DNA of 64,000 bases from SMWC01 sp964466315 (GTDB lineage Bacteria; Pseudomonadota; Gammaproteobacteria; Steroidobacterales; Rariloculaceae), in NCBI GenBank assembly GCA_964466315.1, contig CAYXNS010000006.1, positions 1 to 64,000 on the forward strand, written 5' to 3'. The position numbers were made by a program, and so were the translations under genes. Below, piece after piece: positions 6,850 through 15,720 of the stretch; the stretch's first letter is position 1, and each line of letters starts with the position of its first letter. The notes under the pieces were generated by a model. It searched no databases, was not told the origin of the DNA, and saw only the letters and a list, made by a program, of their open reading frames with translations.

Positions 6850-8688
6850 TTATTTCGCGTGAAAATGGTCGTAGATGGATGCGGCGAGGCGGCGCGAGAT
6901 CCCCCTGACTCGTGTGAGGTCATCTACGCTCGCGCGGGCAACCGCCTGAAGTCCGCCGAATTGTCGCAGGAGTTCCCTGCGCCGCTTCGGGCCGAGGCCT
7001 GGAATCTCTTCCAACGGCGAGGTCGATCGCCGCTTGTGCCATCGTCCCCGGTGCGCGGTGATAGCGAAGCGGTGAGCTTCGTCACGAAGTTGCTGAATGA
7101 GGTGCAGAGCCTGCGACGTTGCTGGAAGACTGATGGGCCTGGCTTGACTCGGCACATAGAGACGTTCACGGCCCGGGCGACGTCCCTGCCCCTTTGCTAC
7201 GCCGACTAACTGAACGCCGTCCAACTGAAGCTCCTCTACGATCTCGAAAGCCCTGTTGAGCTGGCCACGTCCCCCGTCGATGACCAGCACATCCGGAGTG
7301 GGCGCTTCTCCTTTCTTTACACGAGCATAGCGCCTCTGCAGCGCTTGAGCCAGCGCCGCATAATCGTCGCCTTCGGTGACTCCGGAAATATTGAAACGCC
7401 GGTAATCCGATTTCACGGGGCCTTCCGCACCGAATACGACACAAGACGCCACGGTCGCTTCGCCAGCCGTGTGACTGACGTCGAAACACTCCAGTCTCTG
7501 GGGCACCTCATCCAGACGGAGTGCTTCGGCGAGTGCGTCGAGCTGCTGGGCAATCGTCGCCTGCGATTTCTGACGCAATGCCGCCGCGTGGCTTGCGTTC
7601 GTTTGAGCCATAGCCAGCCACCGTGCGCGATCGCCTCTGACTCGATACTTGATGGTGACCCGGTGACCCGCGTTCTCAGCCAGCATCTCGGCGATGAGCT
7701 CGGCCTCCGGAACCGCCTGGCTCACCAAGATCTCTTTTGGCGCATCACGACCACCGTAGTACTGCAGAAGGAACGCACGCACAACTTCATCGTCACCGGC
7801 ATCAGCGACGACACGGGGAAAGTAGTTGCGACTTCCCAATAATCGACCACCACGAAAATACATGACGGTCGCACAGTAGATGCCCTGCTCGAATACAAGC
7901 CCGATCACATCGAAATCCCCGGACGAGCGCGAAACGAGTTGTTGCGCCTCAACGGCCTTCAGTTTCGCGAGCTGATCGCGATATTGGGCCGCGTGCTCGT
8001 AGCGCTGTTCGCCCGCGGCCTGTTCCATTCGTTCGGCGATTCGTTCCGTCACGGCGTCATTGCGGCCCTGCAGGAACAGCATTGCGTGCTCGATGTCGCG
8101 CGCGTAATCCGTTGCCGAGATCAGGCCGACACAGGGCGCCGTACAACGTTGTATCTGGTGCTGCAGGCAAGGCCGCGTACGGTTGCCGAAATAACTGTCC
8201 TCGCACAACCGCAGTTGAAACAGCTTTTGAAGCTGACTCAAAGTCTCGCGGACGGAGCCCGCACTGGGGTAAGGCCCGAACAGGCGCCCGCTCTTCTTCC
8301 GGGCGCCTCGATAGAACGACAGGCGCGGAAACTCATGGTCCGTGCTGACATGGATATAAGGATAGCTCTTGTCGTCGCGCAGCACGACGTTGAAGCGCGG
8401 TTTGTGGCGCTTGATGAGGTTGTATTCCAACATCAGTGCCTCGGCTTCCGTGCGTGTCACCGTGACGTCGACGTCGGCGACCTGCTTTAACATCGCCATC
8501 GTCTTGGCGTCCTGGGGCCGGCCCTGGAAATAGCTGCCGACCCTGCGCCGCAGATCCTTGGCTTTACCGACGTAGATGATGCGCTCCTGAGCATCAAGCA
8601 TCCGGTACGCGCCCGGCCGATGCGTCAGATTTTTCAACAGCGGGCGGGCGTCGAATGCCTCCGGTGCGCTAGCTTCGCCCGCATTCAT
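6850..8688 (-). CDS. uvrC: excinuclease ABC subunit C
   Basis: A 612-residue nucleotide-excision-repair endonuclease that makes both incisions with UvrB. The GIY-YIG domain is N-terminal (GAYRMLDAQERIIYVGKAKDLRRRV, near residues 27-50). The UvrB-interacting UVR motif is around 200-235 and the RNase H-like domain around 390-530 (ECFDVSHTAG, VIDGGRGQL). Tandem HhH motifs lie at the C-terminus (IPGLGPKRRRELL, VRGISRRLA). The length is normal. Its start overlaps the upstream UDG gene by 4 bp. Confidence 0.97.
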   Translation of the reverse strand: MNAGEASAPEAFDARPLLKNLTHRPGAYRMLDAQERIIYVGKAKDLRRRVGSYFQGRPQDAKTMAMLKQVADVDVTVTRTEAEALMLEYNLIKRHKPRFNVVLRDDKSYPYIHVSTDHEFPRLSFYRGARKKSGRLFGPYPSAGSVRETLSQLQKLFQLRLCEDSYFGNRTRPCLQHQIQRCTAPCVGLISATDYARDIEHAMLFLQGRNDAVTERIAERMEQAAGEQRYEHAAQYRDQLAKLKAVEAQQLVSRSSGDFDVIGLVFEQGIYCATVMYFRGGRLLGSRNYFPRVVADAGDDEVVRAFLLQYYGGRDAPKEILVSQAVPEAELIAEMLAENAGHRVTIKYRVRGDRARWLAMAQTNASHAAALRQKSQATIAQQLDALAEALRLDEVPQRLECFDVSHTAGEATVASCVVFGAEGPVKSDYRRFNISGVTEGDDYAALAQALQRRYARVKKGEAPTPDVLVIDGGRGQLNRAFEIVEELQLDGVQLVGVAKGQGRRPGRERLYVPSQARPISLPATSQALHLIQQLRDEAHRFAITAHRGRWHKRRSTSPLEEIPGLGPKRRRELLRQFGGLQAVARASVDDLTRVRGISRRLAASIYDHFHAK

Positions 8689-9335
8689 TCTGTTGCGAAC
8701 GCCAAGCGTTTAGCGCGGGCAAAGGCGTCGTGAAACATCGCGGGTGTCAGCCGTCGGGTCTGGGTGTTGTAGCGACTGCAATGATACGAGTCGACGAGCG
8801 TATGGCCGTCGCCGAGATCGTGTACCGACGCATGACCGAAGGCATACTGACTCTGTTTGAAGCCCAGTGCCCTTAGAACCGCCCGGTGCGCGATTCCTCC
8901 GAGTGCGAGGAATACACCTCCGTCCGGAAGTGCGTCGAGTTCACTTCTCAGAAAGCGATTGCAGGTCCTTACTTCCAACGTCGTGGGCTTGTTCTGCGGA
9001 GGCAGACATTTTACGGCGTTCGTAATTCGACAGCCTAGTAATCTCAAACCGTCATCGGCGGAGGTAGACTTCGGCGCACTTGCGAGTGCGAGATCGAACA
9101 GCGTTCGATACAGCAGGATACCCGCAAAATCGCCCGTAAACGGTCGCCCGGATGCGTTCGCGCCATGCATGCCCGGTGCAAGACCGACGATAAGTAGCCG
9201 CGCGGCGGGATCTCCGAAAGCCGGTACGGGCGCATTCCAATAATCCTCATGAGACGCCCGGAGTTCGGCGAGGAATCCCGCTAGACGTGGACAGCGGCGG
9301 CAGCGGGGGTCGAACTGGCTCGATGCGCCCCCCAC
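8685..9335 (-). CDS. type-5 uracil-DNA glycosylase (UDGb)
   Basis: A 216-residue base-excision-repair glycosylase of family 5, which removes uracil and related deaminated bases. The family signature GLAPGMHGANASGRPFTGD is near residues 52-70, ITNAVKCLPPQNKP near 105-120, and SYHCSRYNTQTRRL near the C-terminus. Cysteines CRRC near the N-terminus, with two more later, fit the [4Fe-4S] cluster of this family. The gene overlaps uvrC by 4 bp (ATGA), placing two DNA-repair genes in one transcript. Confidence 0.9.
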   Translation of the reverse strand: MGGASSQFDPRCRRCPRLAGFLAELRASHEDYWNAPVPAFGDPAARLLIVGLAPGMHGANASGRPFTGDFAGILLYRTLFDLALASAPKSTSADDGLRLLGCRITNAVKCLPPQNKPTTLEVRTCNRFLRSELDALPDGGVFLALGGIAHRAVLRALGFKQSQYAFGHASVHDLGDGHTLVDSYHCSRYNTQTRRLTPAMFHDAFARAKRLAFATE

Positions 9336-9372
9336 AACACTCAGCCCGTGGGAAATCGCGACGAGCGCGTCT

Positions 9373-9402
9373 CTCCTGCAGCGACGCTGTGGGAGGCCGC
9401 GA
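9373..9402. repeat. REP-like palindrome
   Basis: CTCC-TG-CAGCG (9373-9383) pairs with CGCTG-TG-GGAG (9385-9395) and runs into GCCGCGATC. The TGTGGGAG...GCCGCGAT layout resembles repetitive extragenic palindromes of Pseudomonas relatives. It lies between the aroG stop and the UDG start, on the transcript joining them. Similar elements are at 33245 and 51248. Confidence 0.4.
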
Positions 9403-9408
9403 TCTGTT

Positions 9409-10764
9409 TCACGCCTGGGAGCGAACGTGCCCGGCGATCAGCATCGCGATCTCCATGGCCTGCTCGTAATTCAGGCGTGGATCGACCTGGGATTTGTAGG
9501 CGCGCGCAAGATCGGACTCCTTGAGCCTGCGGGCGCCGCCGATACATTCGGTAACGTTCTCGCCCGTCAACTCCAGATGAACTCCGCCCAGATAGCTGCC
9601 CATCTCCTGATGGATCCGGAAGGCGGCTTTCAGCTCGGCAAGAATGTTGTCGAAACGCCGGGTCTTGTAGCCTTCCGCCGTCGATTCCGTGTTGCCGTGC
9701 ATGGGGTCGCACACCCAGAGGACACGCGAACCCGTCGCCCGCACGGCCTGAATCACTCTTTGGAGATGCTCCTCGACGTTCTTCGCCCCGAAGCGGGTAA
9801 TCAACGTCAAACGGCCCGGCTCATTGCCCGGATTCAAAACGTGAATCAGCGACTGAAGATGATCGTCGCTGAATCCCGTACCGACTTTGATACCCATCGG
9901 ATTGGAAATTCCACGGAAGAACTCGACATGAGCACCTTCCAGATCCGCGGTACGCATACCGATCCAGGGATAGTGGGTCGTCAGGTTGTACCAGCGTTCT
10001 CGATGCGGCAAGAACCGCGTCTGCGCCTGTTCGTACGGCAGATGTAACCCCTCATGGGAGGTATAGAATTCGACCCGCCGCGTATGCATCGCATCGCCGG
10101 TCACCGACTCGAAAAACTCGAGGGAGTCGGACACGGAGTCGACGAGCTTTTGATACTCGGCCGCCATCGGCGATTCGCCGACGAACTTGAGGTCCCAGTT
10201 CTCCGGGTGATGGAGATCCGCGAATCCGCCATCGATAAGCGAGCGTATGAAATTCAAGGTTAACGCCGCGCGCTCGTAGCCGCGCAGCATGAGGTCGGGA
10301 TCGGGTTCCCGGTCACCGGCCGTGAACGAGCTGCGATTGACGAGGTCGCCGCGATAACTCGGCAGCGAGACGCCGTCTCGAGTCTCCTGATCGGCACTGC
10401 GCGGCTTCGCGTACTGCCCCGCTATTCGGCCGACCCGGATGACCGGCTTACGCATTCCCATGACGAGGACGAGTGACATCTGCAGCAGGATCTTGAGCTT
10501 CTGAACGACGTTGTCCGAGGAACACTCGGCGAAGTTCTCCGCGCAGTCGCCACCCTGCAGCAGGAAGGCCTCACCGCGCTGCGCCGCAGCCAGGTGCGCC
10601 TTGAGCGCCTCGACCTCCCAGGAGGTGACTAACGGCGGCAGGCCGTTCAACTCGGCAATAGCGTCCTGGAGCCGCCCGCCGTCGCCATACAGGGGCTGCT
10701 GGCTGGCCTCTCGGGTCTGCCAGCTGGCTGGATGCCAATCGGTTGGATTTCCGCTCTGCGTCAT
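9409..10764 (-). CDS. aroG: class II 3-deoxy-7-phosphoheptulonate synthase
   Basis: A 451-residue DAHP synthase of the plant-like class II, the first step of the shikimate pathway (phosphoenolpyruvate plus erythrose 4-phosphate). Recognisable parts are the N-terminal WHPASWQT, FLLQGGDCAENFAEC near residue 70, the RVGRIAGQYAKPRS loop near 105, SSHEG-like TSHEGLHLPYE near 235, and WVCDPMHGNT near 355. The metal-binding Cys is in GGDCAE. The ATG at 10764 was preferred over a start 18 bp upstream, because MTQSGNPTDWHP matches the normal beginning of the family. It is not clustered with other aromatic-biosynthesis genes. Confidence 0.93.
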   Translation of the reverse strand: MTQSGNPTDWHPASWQTREASQQPLYGDGGRLQDAIAELNGLPPLVTSWEVEALKAHLAAAQRGEAFLLQGGDCAENFAECSSDNVVQKLKILLQMSLVLVMGMRKPVIRVGRIAGQYAKPRSADQETRDGVSLPSYRGDLVNRSSFTAGDREPDPDLMLRGYERAALTLNFIRSLIDGGFADLHHPENWDLKFVGESPMAAEYQKLVDSVSDSLEFFESVTGDAMHTRRVEFYTSHEGLHLPYEQAQTRFLPHRERWYNLTTHYPWIGMRTADLEGAHVEFFRGISNPMGIKVGTGFSDDHLQSLIHVLNPGNEPGRLTLITRFGAKNVEEHLQRVIQAVRATGSRVLWVCDPMHGNTESTAEGYKTRRFDNILAELKAAFRIHQEMGSYLGGVHLELTGENVTECIGGARRLKESDLARAYKSQVDPRLNYEQAMEIAMLIAGHVRSQA

Positions 10765-10850
10765 AGCGCCGCGACTATACAAACCCCTCTGGCGCAGTGC
10801 AAAAAACCCCAGGCCGAGGGCGCCGCAGACCCGGGCCTCCGCGACATTGC

Positions 10851-10866
10851 TGGTATGATGTGAGGC
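10851..10866 (+). promoter_or_regulatory. extended -10 element before nfeD
   Basis: TGGTATGAT (10851-10859) is an extended -10 (TGN plus hexamer) that ends 7 bp before the nfeD ATG. A transcript from it would be nearly leaderless, although GAGG inside the spacer might act as a weak ribosome-binding site. Confidence 0.4.
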
Positions 10867-12336
10867 ATGTCGCTCGTGGCTTCAAGTGTAAGGCGCGTGG
10901 CCCTGACGGCCGTTTTGGCCCTGGGCTGCAGCATGTGGCTGAGCGCTCAAGAAGAGCTCCAGGACGACGGTGAGTCCGAGCAAACCACGCCGACCGGCAA
11001 CCGCAAAGTCACGCTGGTCGCGATAAACGGCGCGATAGGCCCGGCGACGGCCGATTTCCTGACTCGTGGCATCGCCGGCGCCGAGGACAGCAATGCCGTG
11101 CTCGTGGTCGTGGAGATGGACACCCCGGGCGGCCTCGATTCATCCATGCGGGACATCATCCAAGCGATCCTCAATTCCTCGGTGCCGGTCGTGACATTCG
11201 TGTCCCCGCAGGGCGCCCGAGCGGCCAGCGCCGGCACCTATATCCTCTACGCGAGCCATATTGCGGCGATGTCCCCCGCAACGAATCTCGGCGCAGCGAC
11301 GCCTGTGGCGATCGGCGCCCCTGGCGGGGCCCCGACGGCACCTGCCCCCACGGAAGACGACCCCGAAGAAAGTGCTGAAGCAGACAGCGGGGATCAGGAA
11401 GCGGTGGATGAGGAGGAAGATGAGGCCGCGGAGCCCTCGCTTCCCGAACTCGCGACTGCCATGGAACGTAAAGCCGTCAACGACGCGGTCGCCTATATTC
11501 GCAGCCTCGCGGAACTTCGTGGCAGGAACGCCGACTGGGCCGAACAAGCCGTCAGGCTCGCCGAGAGCCTGAGCGCAGATCAGGCACTCGAGGAGAACGT
11601 CATCGATCTCGTCGCGGACGATCTCGCCGACCTGCTCGAGCAACTGGATGGCTGGGAACTCGAGATCAACGGCCGGGATATTACCCTCGAGACAGCCGGT
11701 CTGCTGATCGAACGCGTCGAACCCGATTGGCGAACACAGTTTCTCGAGGTCATCAGCAATCCTACCGTCGCCTACATGCTCATGTTGCTCGGGATCTATG
11801 GGCTGATATTCGAGGGGTATAACCCGGGTGCAATCGTTCCGGGCGTCGTCGGCGCGATCGCAATGCTGCTCGCCCTATTCTCCTTCCAGATTCTGCCCGT
11901 CAACTACGCGGGCCTCGCATTGATATTGCTCGGCATTGTTCTCATGTTCAGCGAGTTTCTCGTGCCGAGCTTCGGTGCACTCGGCATGGGTGGAATCGCT
12001 GCATTCGTCTTCGGCTCGGTGATCCTCATCGACTCGGACGTCCCCGGGTTCGGCGTGTCGATGCCGCTGATCTTCTCGATCGCGCTGGCAGGCGCGTTAA
12101 CCCTGCTCGGGATCGTCTGGTTCGCGATGAAATCCCGCGTGAGACCCGTCGTCAGCGGTCTCGAAGAGATGGCTGGCGAGAAGGCCGAAGCGCTCGAGGA
12201 TTTCGACCACGAGGGCCAGGTCTGGGCGCACGGTGAACGCTGGCAAGCGCAAAGCGCGAGTCCGGTTGCGAAGGGGCAACTATTGAGTGTCACTACCGTC
12301 GATGGACTCGTCTTGCACGTCGAGCCCGCCGACTGA
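10867..12336 (+). CDS. NfeD-family membrane-bound serine protease (ClpP class)
   Basis: A 489-residue protein of the NfeD1b type, which works with a partner slipin in membrane protein quality control. After a signal peptide comes a ClpP-like protease domain: DTPGGLDSSMRDI near residue 80, RAASAGTYILYA with the candidate catalytic Ser near 120, and a Lys in MERKAVNDA near 200. A very acidic linker of about 40 residues sits between Ser and Lys. Four membrane helices follow (about 300-420), then a C-terminal OB-fold domain (GEKAEALEDF, QLLSVTTVDGLVLHVEP). It is followed 21 bp later by the slipin gene, the usual pairing. Confidence 0.92.
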   Translation: MSLVASSVRRVALTAVLALGCSMWLSAQEELQDDGESEQTTPTGNRKVTLVAINGAIGPATADFLTRGIAGAEDSNAVLVVVEMDTPGGLDSSMRDIIQAILNSSVPVVTFVSPQGARAASAGTYILYASHIAAMSPATNLGAATPVAIGAPGGAPTAPAPTEDDPEESAEADSGDQEAVDEEEDEAAEPSLPELATAMERKAVNDAVAYIRSLAELRGRNADWAEQAVRLAESLSADQALEENVIDLVADDLADLLEQLDGWELEINGRDITLETAGLLIERVEPDWRTQFLEVISNPTVAYMLMLLGIYGLIFEGYNPGAIVPGVVGAIAMLLALFSFQILPVNYAGLALILLGIVLMFSEFLVPSFGALGMGGIAAFVFGSVILIDSDVPGFGVSMPLIFSIALAGALTLLGIVWFAMKSRVRPVVSGLEEMAGEKAEALEDFDHEGQVWAHGERWQAQSASPVAKGQLLSVTTVDGLVLHVEPAD

Positions 12337-12357
12337 AACCAAGAATAAGGAGCTGCC

Positions 12358-13125
12358 ATGTTATTCCAGCCAACCATCTTCATCCTCGCTGCGATCGTGG
12401 CGCTCCTCTACAGCGCGATCAAGATCCTGCGTGAGTACGAGCGCGGCGTCATCTTCCTGCTCGGAAGATTCTGGAAGGTCAAAGGGCCGGGCATCATCAT
12501 CGTGATCCCGGGAATCCAGAAAATGATTCGCGTGGATCTGCGTACAATCGTAATGGATGTGCCGTCTCAGGACGTCATTTCTCGCGATAACGTTTCCGTC
12601 AAGGTCAGCGCAGTCATCTACTTTCGTGTCATGGACCCGGAGAAAGCGATCATTCAGGTCGAGAATCGTGTCGAGGCGACGAGCCAGCTCGCCCAGACGA
12701 CGTTACGCTCGGTACTCGGCCAGCACGAGCTGGATGACATGCTTGCAGAACGCGAGAAGCTCAACGCCGACATACAAAAAATTCTCGATCAGACGACGGA
12801 GACCTGGGGTATCAAGGTCACGAATGTCGAGATCAAACATATCGATCTCGACGAGAGCATGATTCGCGCCATCGCCGCCCAGGCGGAAGCCGAACGCGCG
12901 CGAAGAGCCAAGGTCATTCATGCGGAGGGAGAATTCCAAGCGTCGCAGAAACTCGCCGAGGCCGCGGGCGTACTCGCGGGCCAGGGACAAGCGTTGCAGC
13001 TACGCTACCTCCAGACGCTGACCGAGATATCGAGCGAGAAAAACACGACCACGATCGTCTTCCCGCTGCCGCTGGACCTCATCAAACCGATCTACGACCA
13101 GCTGAAGGGCGACTCGAACGACTAA
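12358..13125 (+). CDS. slipin (SPFH/stomatin family)
   Basis: A 255-residue membrane-associated stomatin-like protein, the usual partner and possible substrate of the NfeD protease upstream. It has one N-terminal hydrophobic hairpin (residues 4-20), then the SPFH domain: YERGVIFLLGRFWKVKGPG, RVDLRTIVMDVPSQDVISRDNVSV and VKVSAVIYFRV. A coiled segment rich in Ala, Glu and Arg follows (IRAIAAQAEAERARRAKVIHAEG). It starts after a perfect AAGGAG. NfeD and slipin clearly form one operon. Confidence 0.95.
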   Translation: MLFQPTIFILAAIVALLYSAIKILREYERGVIFLLGRFWKVKGPGIIIVIPGIQKMIRVDLRTIVMDVPSQDVISRDNVSVKVSAVIYFRVMDPEKAIIQVENRVEATSQLAQTTLRSVLGQHELDDMLAEREKLNADIQKILDQTTETWGIKVTNVEIKHIDLDESMIRAIAAQAEAERARRAKVIHAEGEFQASQKLAEAAGVLAGQGQALQLRYLQTLTEISSEKNTTTIVFPLPLDLIKPIYDQLKGDSND

Positions 13126-13137
13126 AGCCCGATAATT

Positions 13138-13188
13138 AGGGCCAGATCCCTTTTTAATTGGGGCTAGATCCCTTTTCAAGATCCCTTA
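13138..13188 (+). repeat. tandem AAAAGGG/CCCTTTT-type palindromic repeats
   Basis: Directly after the slipin gene lie GGGCCAGATCCCTTTTT, then GGGGCTAGATCCCTTTT, then a degenerate AAGATCCCTT. Each good copy is GGG-loop-CCC plus a T-run and could terminate transcription. The same GGGGCCAGATCCC core recurs at 33309-33332, so this is a dispersed element rather than one terminator. Confidence 0.6.
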
Positions 13189-13227
13189 TCGGAGTCCAAC
13201 CTGAGACTGCCGACTCCGCTATCATTG

Positions 13228-13256
13228 AATCTAGGCCGCAAGACGCCTAGATTTTG
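13228..13256 (+). terminator. hairpin with T-run before the cytochrome c gene
   Basis: AATCTAGG (13228-13235) pairs perfectly with CCTAGATT (13246-13253) around a 10-nt loop and is followed by TTG. It may back up termination from nfeD-slipin or lie in the leader of the next gene. Confidence 0.45.
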
Positions 13257-13357
13257 ACCAATCGAGGCAAAAACACGTCGGGTTATACTCGGTTTCTACT
13301 GATAGACGGGCGTCGCGCAGACGCGTATCTAAATTCCTTCCAGACGAGGAGTACACC

Positions 13358-14131
13358 ATGACGCTTGCGAATCGATTGTTTGGCGGGACCCGCCTGCTGC
13401 TGTGCGCGACCGGCTTTTTGGGCACACTATCTGTTTCCGCGCAGACGGGATCGGACGAATCAGCCGCAGCACGTGTGCTGAACGCGTCCGCATACAGCAT
13501 CCGCGCGAGCGAGGAACTCAGCGCGTTCGTCAACACGACGGCCGAGGCGGCCATCGAGGAACATTGTGCGGGTTGCCATGGCACCGACCTCACGGGTCAA
13601 CTTGGCGTGCCCGACTTGACCGACTACGACTGGCTCTGGGGCATCACCGGTTTCGAACTCAACGATGGCGAACCCGTCATGGCCCTGCAGCAGACCCTGC
13701 TCTACGGCATCCGTAACATGGATTGCCCGGATATCGCAGATGTCTCCTACTACGGCGGCTGCGCAGACACGCGCTATTCCGAGATGCCGGGCTATGCCGC
13801 GCTCGGCTTCGACGAGCAGCAGCTCAGCGATCTCGTCGACTACACCCTGGACTTGAGTGGCACCGAGGCGGACGCTGAAGCCGTCGCTCGAACGGCCGAG
13901 CTGCGACCACTGTGCACAGAGTGTCACGGCGAGAACGGCGAAGGCTACAAGCCGTATGGCGGACCCGATCTCACGGACAACGTCTGGCTCTACGGCGACG
14001 ACCGTGCAACGATTCTGGATGTCATCACCAACGGCAGGCTCGGGGCCTGCCCGCCGTGGGGCTACGAGCTCGACGCCGCCACGATCAAGTCGTTGGCCGT
14101 GTATATCTGGAATAAAGCGCAGGGCTACTGA
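13358..14131 (+). CDS. periplasmic diheme cytochrome c
   Basis: A 257-residue exported protein with two haem c motifs, CAGCH near residue 70 and CTECH near 187. A signal peptide ends at VSAQ. The two halves resemble the tandem cytochrome domains of CcoP of cbb3 oxidase, including PDLTD after each motif and VWLYGDDRATILDVITNGR. It lacks the CcoP membrane helix and no ccoNO genes are present, so it is best seen as a soluble electron carrier or the subunit of an unidentified dehydrogenase. The start has GACGAGGAG upstream. Confidence 0.85.
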   Translation: MTLANRLFGGTRLLLCATGFLGTLSVSAQTGSDESAAARVLNASAYSIRASEELSAFVNTTAEAAIEEHCAGCHGTDLTGQLGVPDLTDYDWLWGITGFELNDGEPVMALQQTLLYGIRNMDCPDIADVSYYGGCADTRYSEMPGYAALGFDEQQLSDLVDYTLDLSGTEADAEAVARTAELRPLCTECHGENGEGYKPYGGPDLTDNVWLYGDDRATILDVITNGRLGACPPWGYELDAATIKSLAVYIWNKAQGY

Positions 14132-14255
14132 TACCCCGGCAAGATCACCGCGGTGACGGAGCCGCTACCGCACAGCACCGGCAAATCTCAGTACACTATG
14201 TCGCGGTAACGAGGCGGCCTTGGACGGGCCGCCCCAGTATGTCGGGGGAGTGTCA

Positions 14256-15221
14256 GTGACGTTTCACCATCGAGTTCTTCTCACCGCCGCGACCTTAATG
14301 GCCGTATCAGCGGCCAGCACACAGCCGTCCGCGGCCCAGTACACCTATCCGCACGACGTCGTCACGCTCGTCACGCACTCGAGCCCGGGCGGCGGGAGCG
14401 ATGTGTTTCTACGCGAACTGGCCCGATTTCTCGGGCCCGAAATGGGCGTCGAGTTCGTCGTCGATAATGTCCGCGGCGGGAGCGGGGCGCGCGCCATGGC
14501 ACGGCTCGCTAACGCCGCCGCCGATGGCAGCATCTTTTACGCCGTTACCCCCACCTACATCTACACCTCACTCCTTAGCCTACCTACCAATACATACAAT
14601 GATTTAGATCCTATAATTAATGTATTCCTTGATGAAGAAGTCATCTACACGCGCGCGGACGGACCGTTTGCGACCCTGGCCGATGCGATCGATAGAGCCC
14701 GCTCGAGCCGTGGCCGCTGGGGCGCTTCGACGCCCGCGTCGCTGGAGCGTCAAGCCTTGGAACAGCTCAAGATCGCCGCGGGCGTAGAGGCCGCCATCGT
14801 CAGCCACGAGGGCGGCGGCGATCTCATGCTCAATGTGCTCAACGGAACGCTCGATATCGGCGTGGGTGAGGCTCAGGAGATTCGCAGTCAACTCGCGGCC
14901 GGCAATCTTCGTGTGCTGGCCGTATTCAACGCCGCCCGCGTTCCCGAGTTACCCGCGGTACCTACGGTTCGAGAATCGGGATACGACCTCGTCCTCACGA
15001 AGTTTCGCGGCCTCGCAGGACCCAAGGGACTACCGGCCGATATCGTCGATGCGTGGGAGCGCGCTATACAGCGCGTACTCGACAATCCCGAGTACCAGGA
15101 AATCTATGGCGCCGAGATGCTCTCGCCCGCGTTCATGGGCCGAGAAGAGTACCGGCGCTTCATCGAGGATTTCGGCTCGCGGACAGAAGGTTTTCTCCGC
15201 CAGACGGGCGTCCTGCAGTAA
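14256..15221 (+). CDS. tctC: tripartite tricarboxylate transporter substrate-binding protein (TctC/Bug)
   Basis: A 321-residue periplasmic receptor of the Bug family that captures a carboxylic acid for the TctAB permease. A signal peptide ends at SAAQ. Bug features are visible: PGGGSDVFLRELARFLG near residue 48, NVRGGSGARAMARLANAAADG near 78, and FRGLAGPKGLPADIV near 250. The GTG at 14256 is preferred because GGGGAG lies 5 bp before it; an upstream TTG and a GTG at 14250 are alternatives. Codons at 14575-14640 are strikingly AT-rich although the frame is intact. It is the first gene of tctC-tctB-tctA-mmgE. Confidence 0.88.
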   Translation: MTFHHRVLLTAATLMAVSAASTQPSAAQYTYPHDVVTLVTHSSPGGGSDVFLRELARFLGPEMGVEFVVDNVRGGSGARAMARLANAAADGSIFYAVTPTYIYTSLLSLPTNTYNDLDPIINVFLDEEVIYTRADGPFATLADAIDRARSSRGRWGASTPASLERQALEQLKIAAGVEAAIVSHEGGGDLMLNVLNGTLDIGVGEAQEIRSQLAAGNLRVLAVFNAARVPELPAVPTVRESGYDLVLTKFRGLAGPKGLPADIVDAWERAIQRVLDNPEYQEIYGAEMLSPAFMGREEYRRFIEDFGSRTEGFLRQTGVLQ

Positions 15222-15248
15222 TTTCGCTGACAACCCGATAGGATCTCG

Positions 15249-15716
15249 ATGGTTCGCGACCTGACATGCTCCGCCGCCCTGCTGATCATCGCGGCAAGCT
15301 ACTACGCGCTGGCGAGTGGGATCGGTCGCAGCGCCCTCGCGGATGAGGTCGGGCCTGCGGGACTTCCCGTCCTCTATGCGGCCGTACTAGCGGTTCTCGC
15401 GCTTGCGCTAGCGGCAAAGGCGTTGCTCCGGCCGTCTCTGTTTCCCGCTCCTGACGCCACTGGCGCGAAACCGGCGTTGCCGTTCATCCTGCGCCGTGCT
15501 GCGGGTGTCGCTGCGATCGGTATCGGCTATCTCCTGATCGTGCCACTGGCCGGCTACTTCCTGACACTGGCGATGACGATCGCCGCCACGGCACTCTACT
15601 TCGGCGAGCGCATTTCGGCGCGCCTCGCAGTGATAGCGATTACCGGTGCGGCGACGTTCTGGGCGCTATTCGTCTGGCTTCTCGGCATCCCGATGCCGGC
15701 ACTCTGGGGCACCTAG
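15249..15716 (+). CDS. tctB: tripartite tricarboxylate transporter small permease TctB
   Basis: A 155-residue membrane protein with about four hydrophobic segments, the small subunit of the TTT system. Its position between tctC and tctA and the DEVGPAGLPVLYAAVLAVLAL segment after the first helix are typical of TctB (DUF1468). The stop is 4 bp before the tctA start. Confidence 0.88.
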   Translation: MVRDLTCSAALLIIAASYYALASGIGRSALADEVGPAGLPVLYAAVLAVLALALAAKALLRPSLFPAPDATGAKPALPFILRRAAGVAAIGIGYLLIVPLAGYFLTLAMTIAATALYFGERISARLAVIAITGAATFWALFVWLLGIPMPALWGT

Positions 15717-15720
15717 ACCG

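Noticed and set aside
13358..14131. CcoP subunit of a cbb3 oxidase
   Set aside because: It has two haem motifs as in CcoP but a cleavable signal peptide instead of a membrane helix, and no ccoNO genes are nearby.
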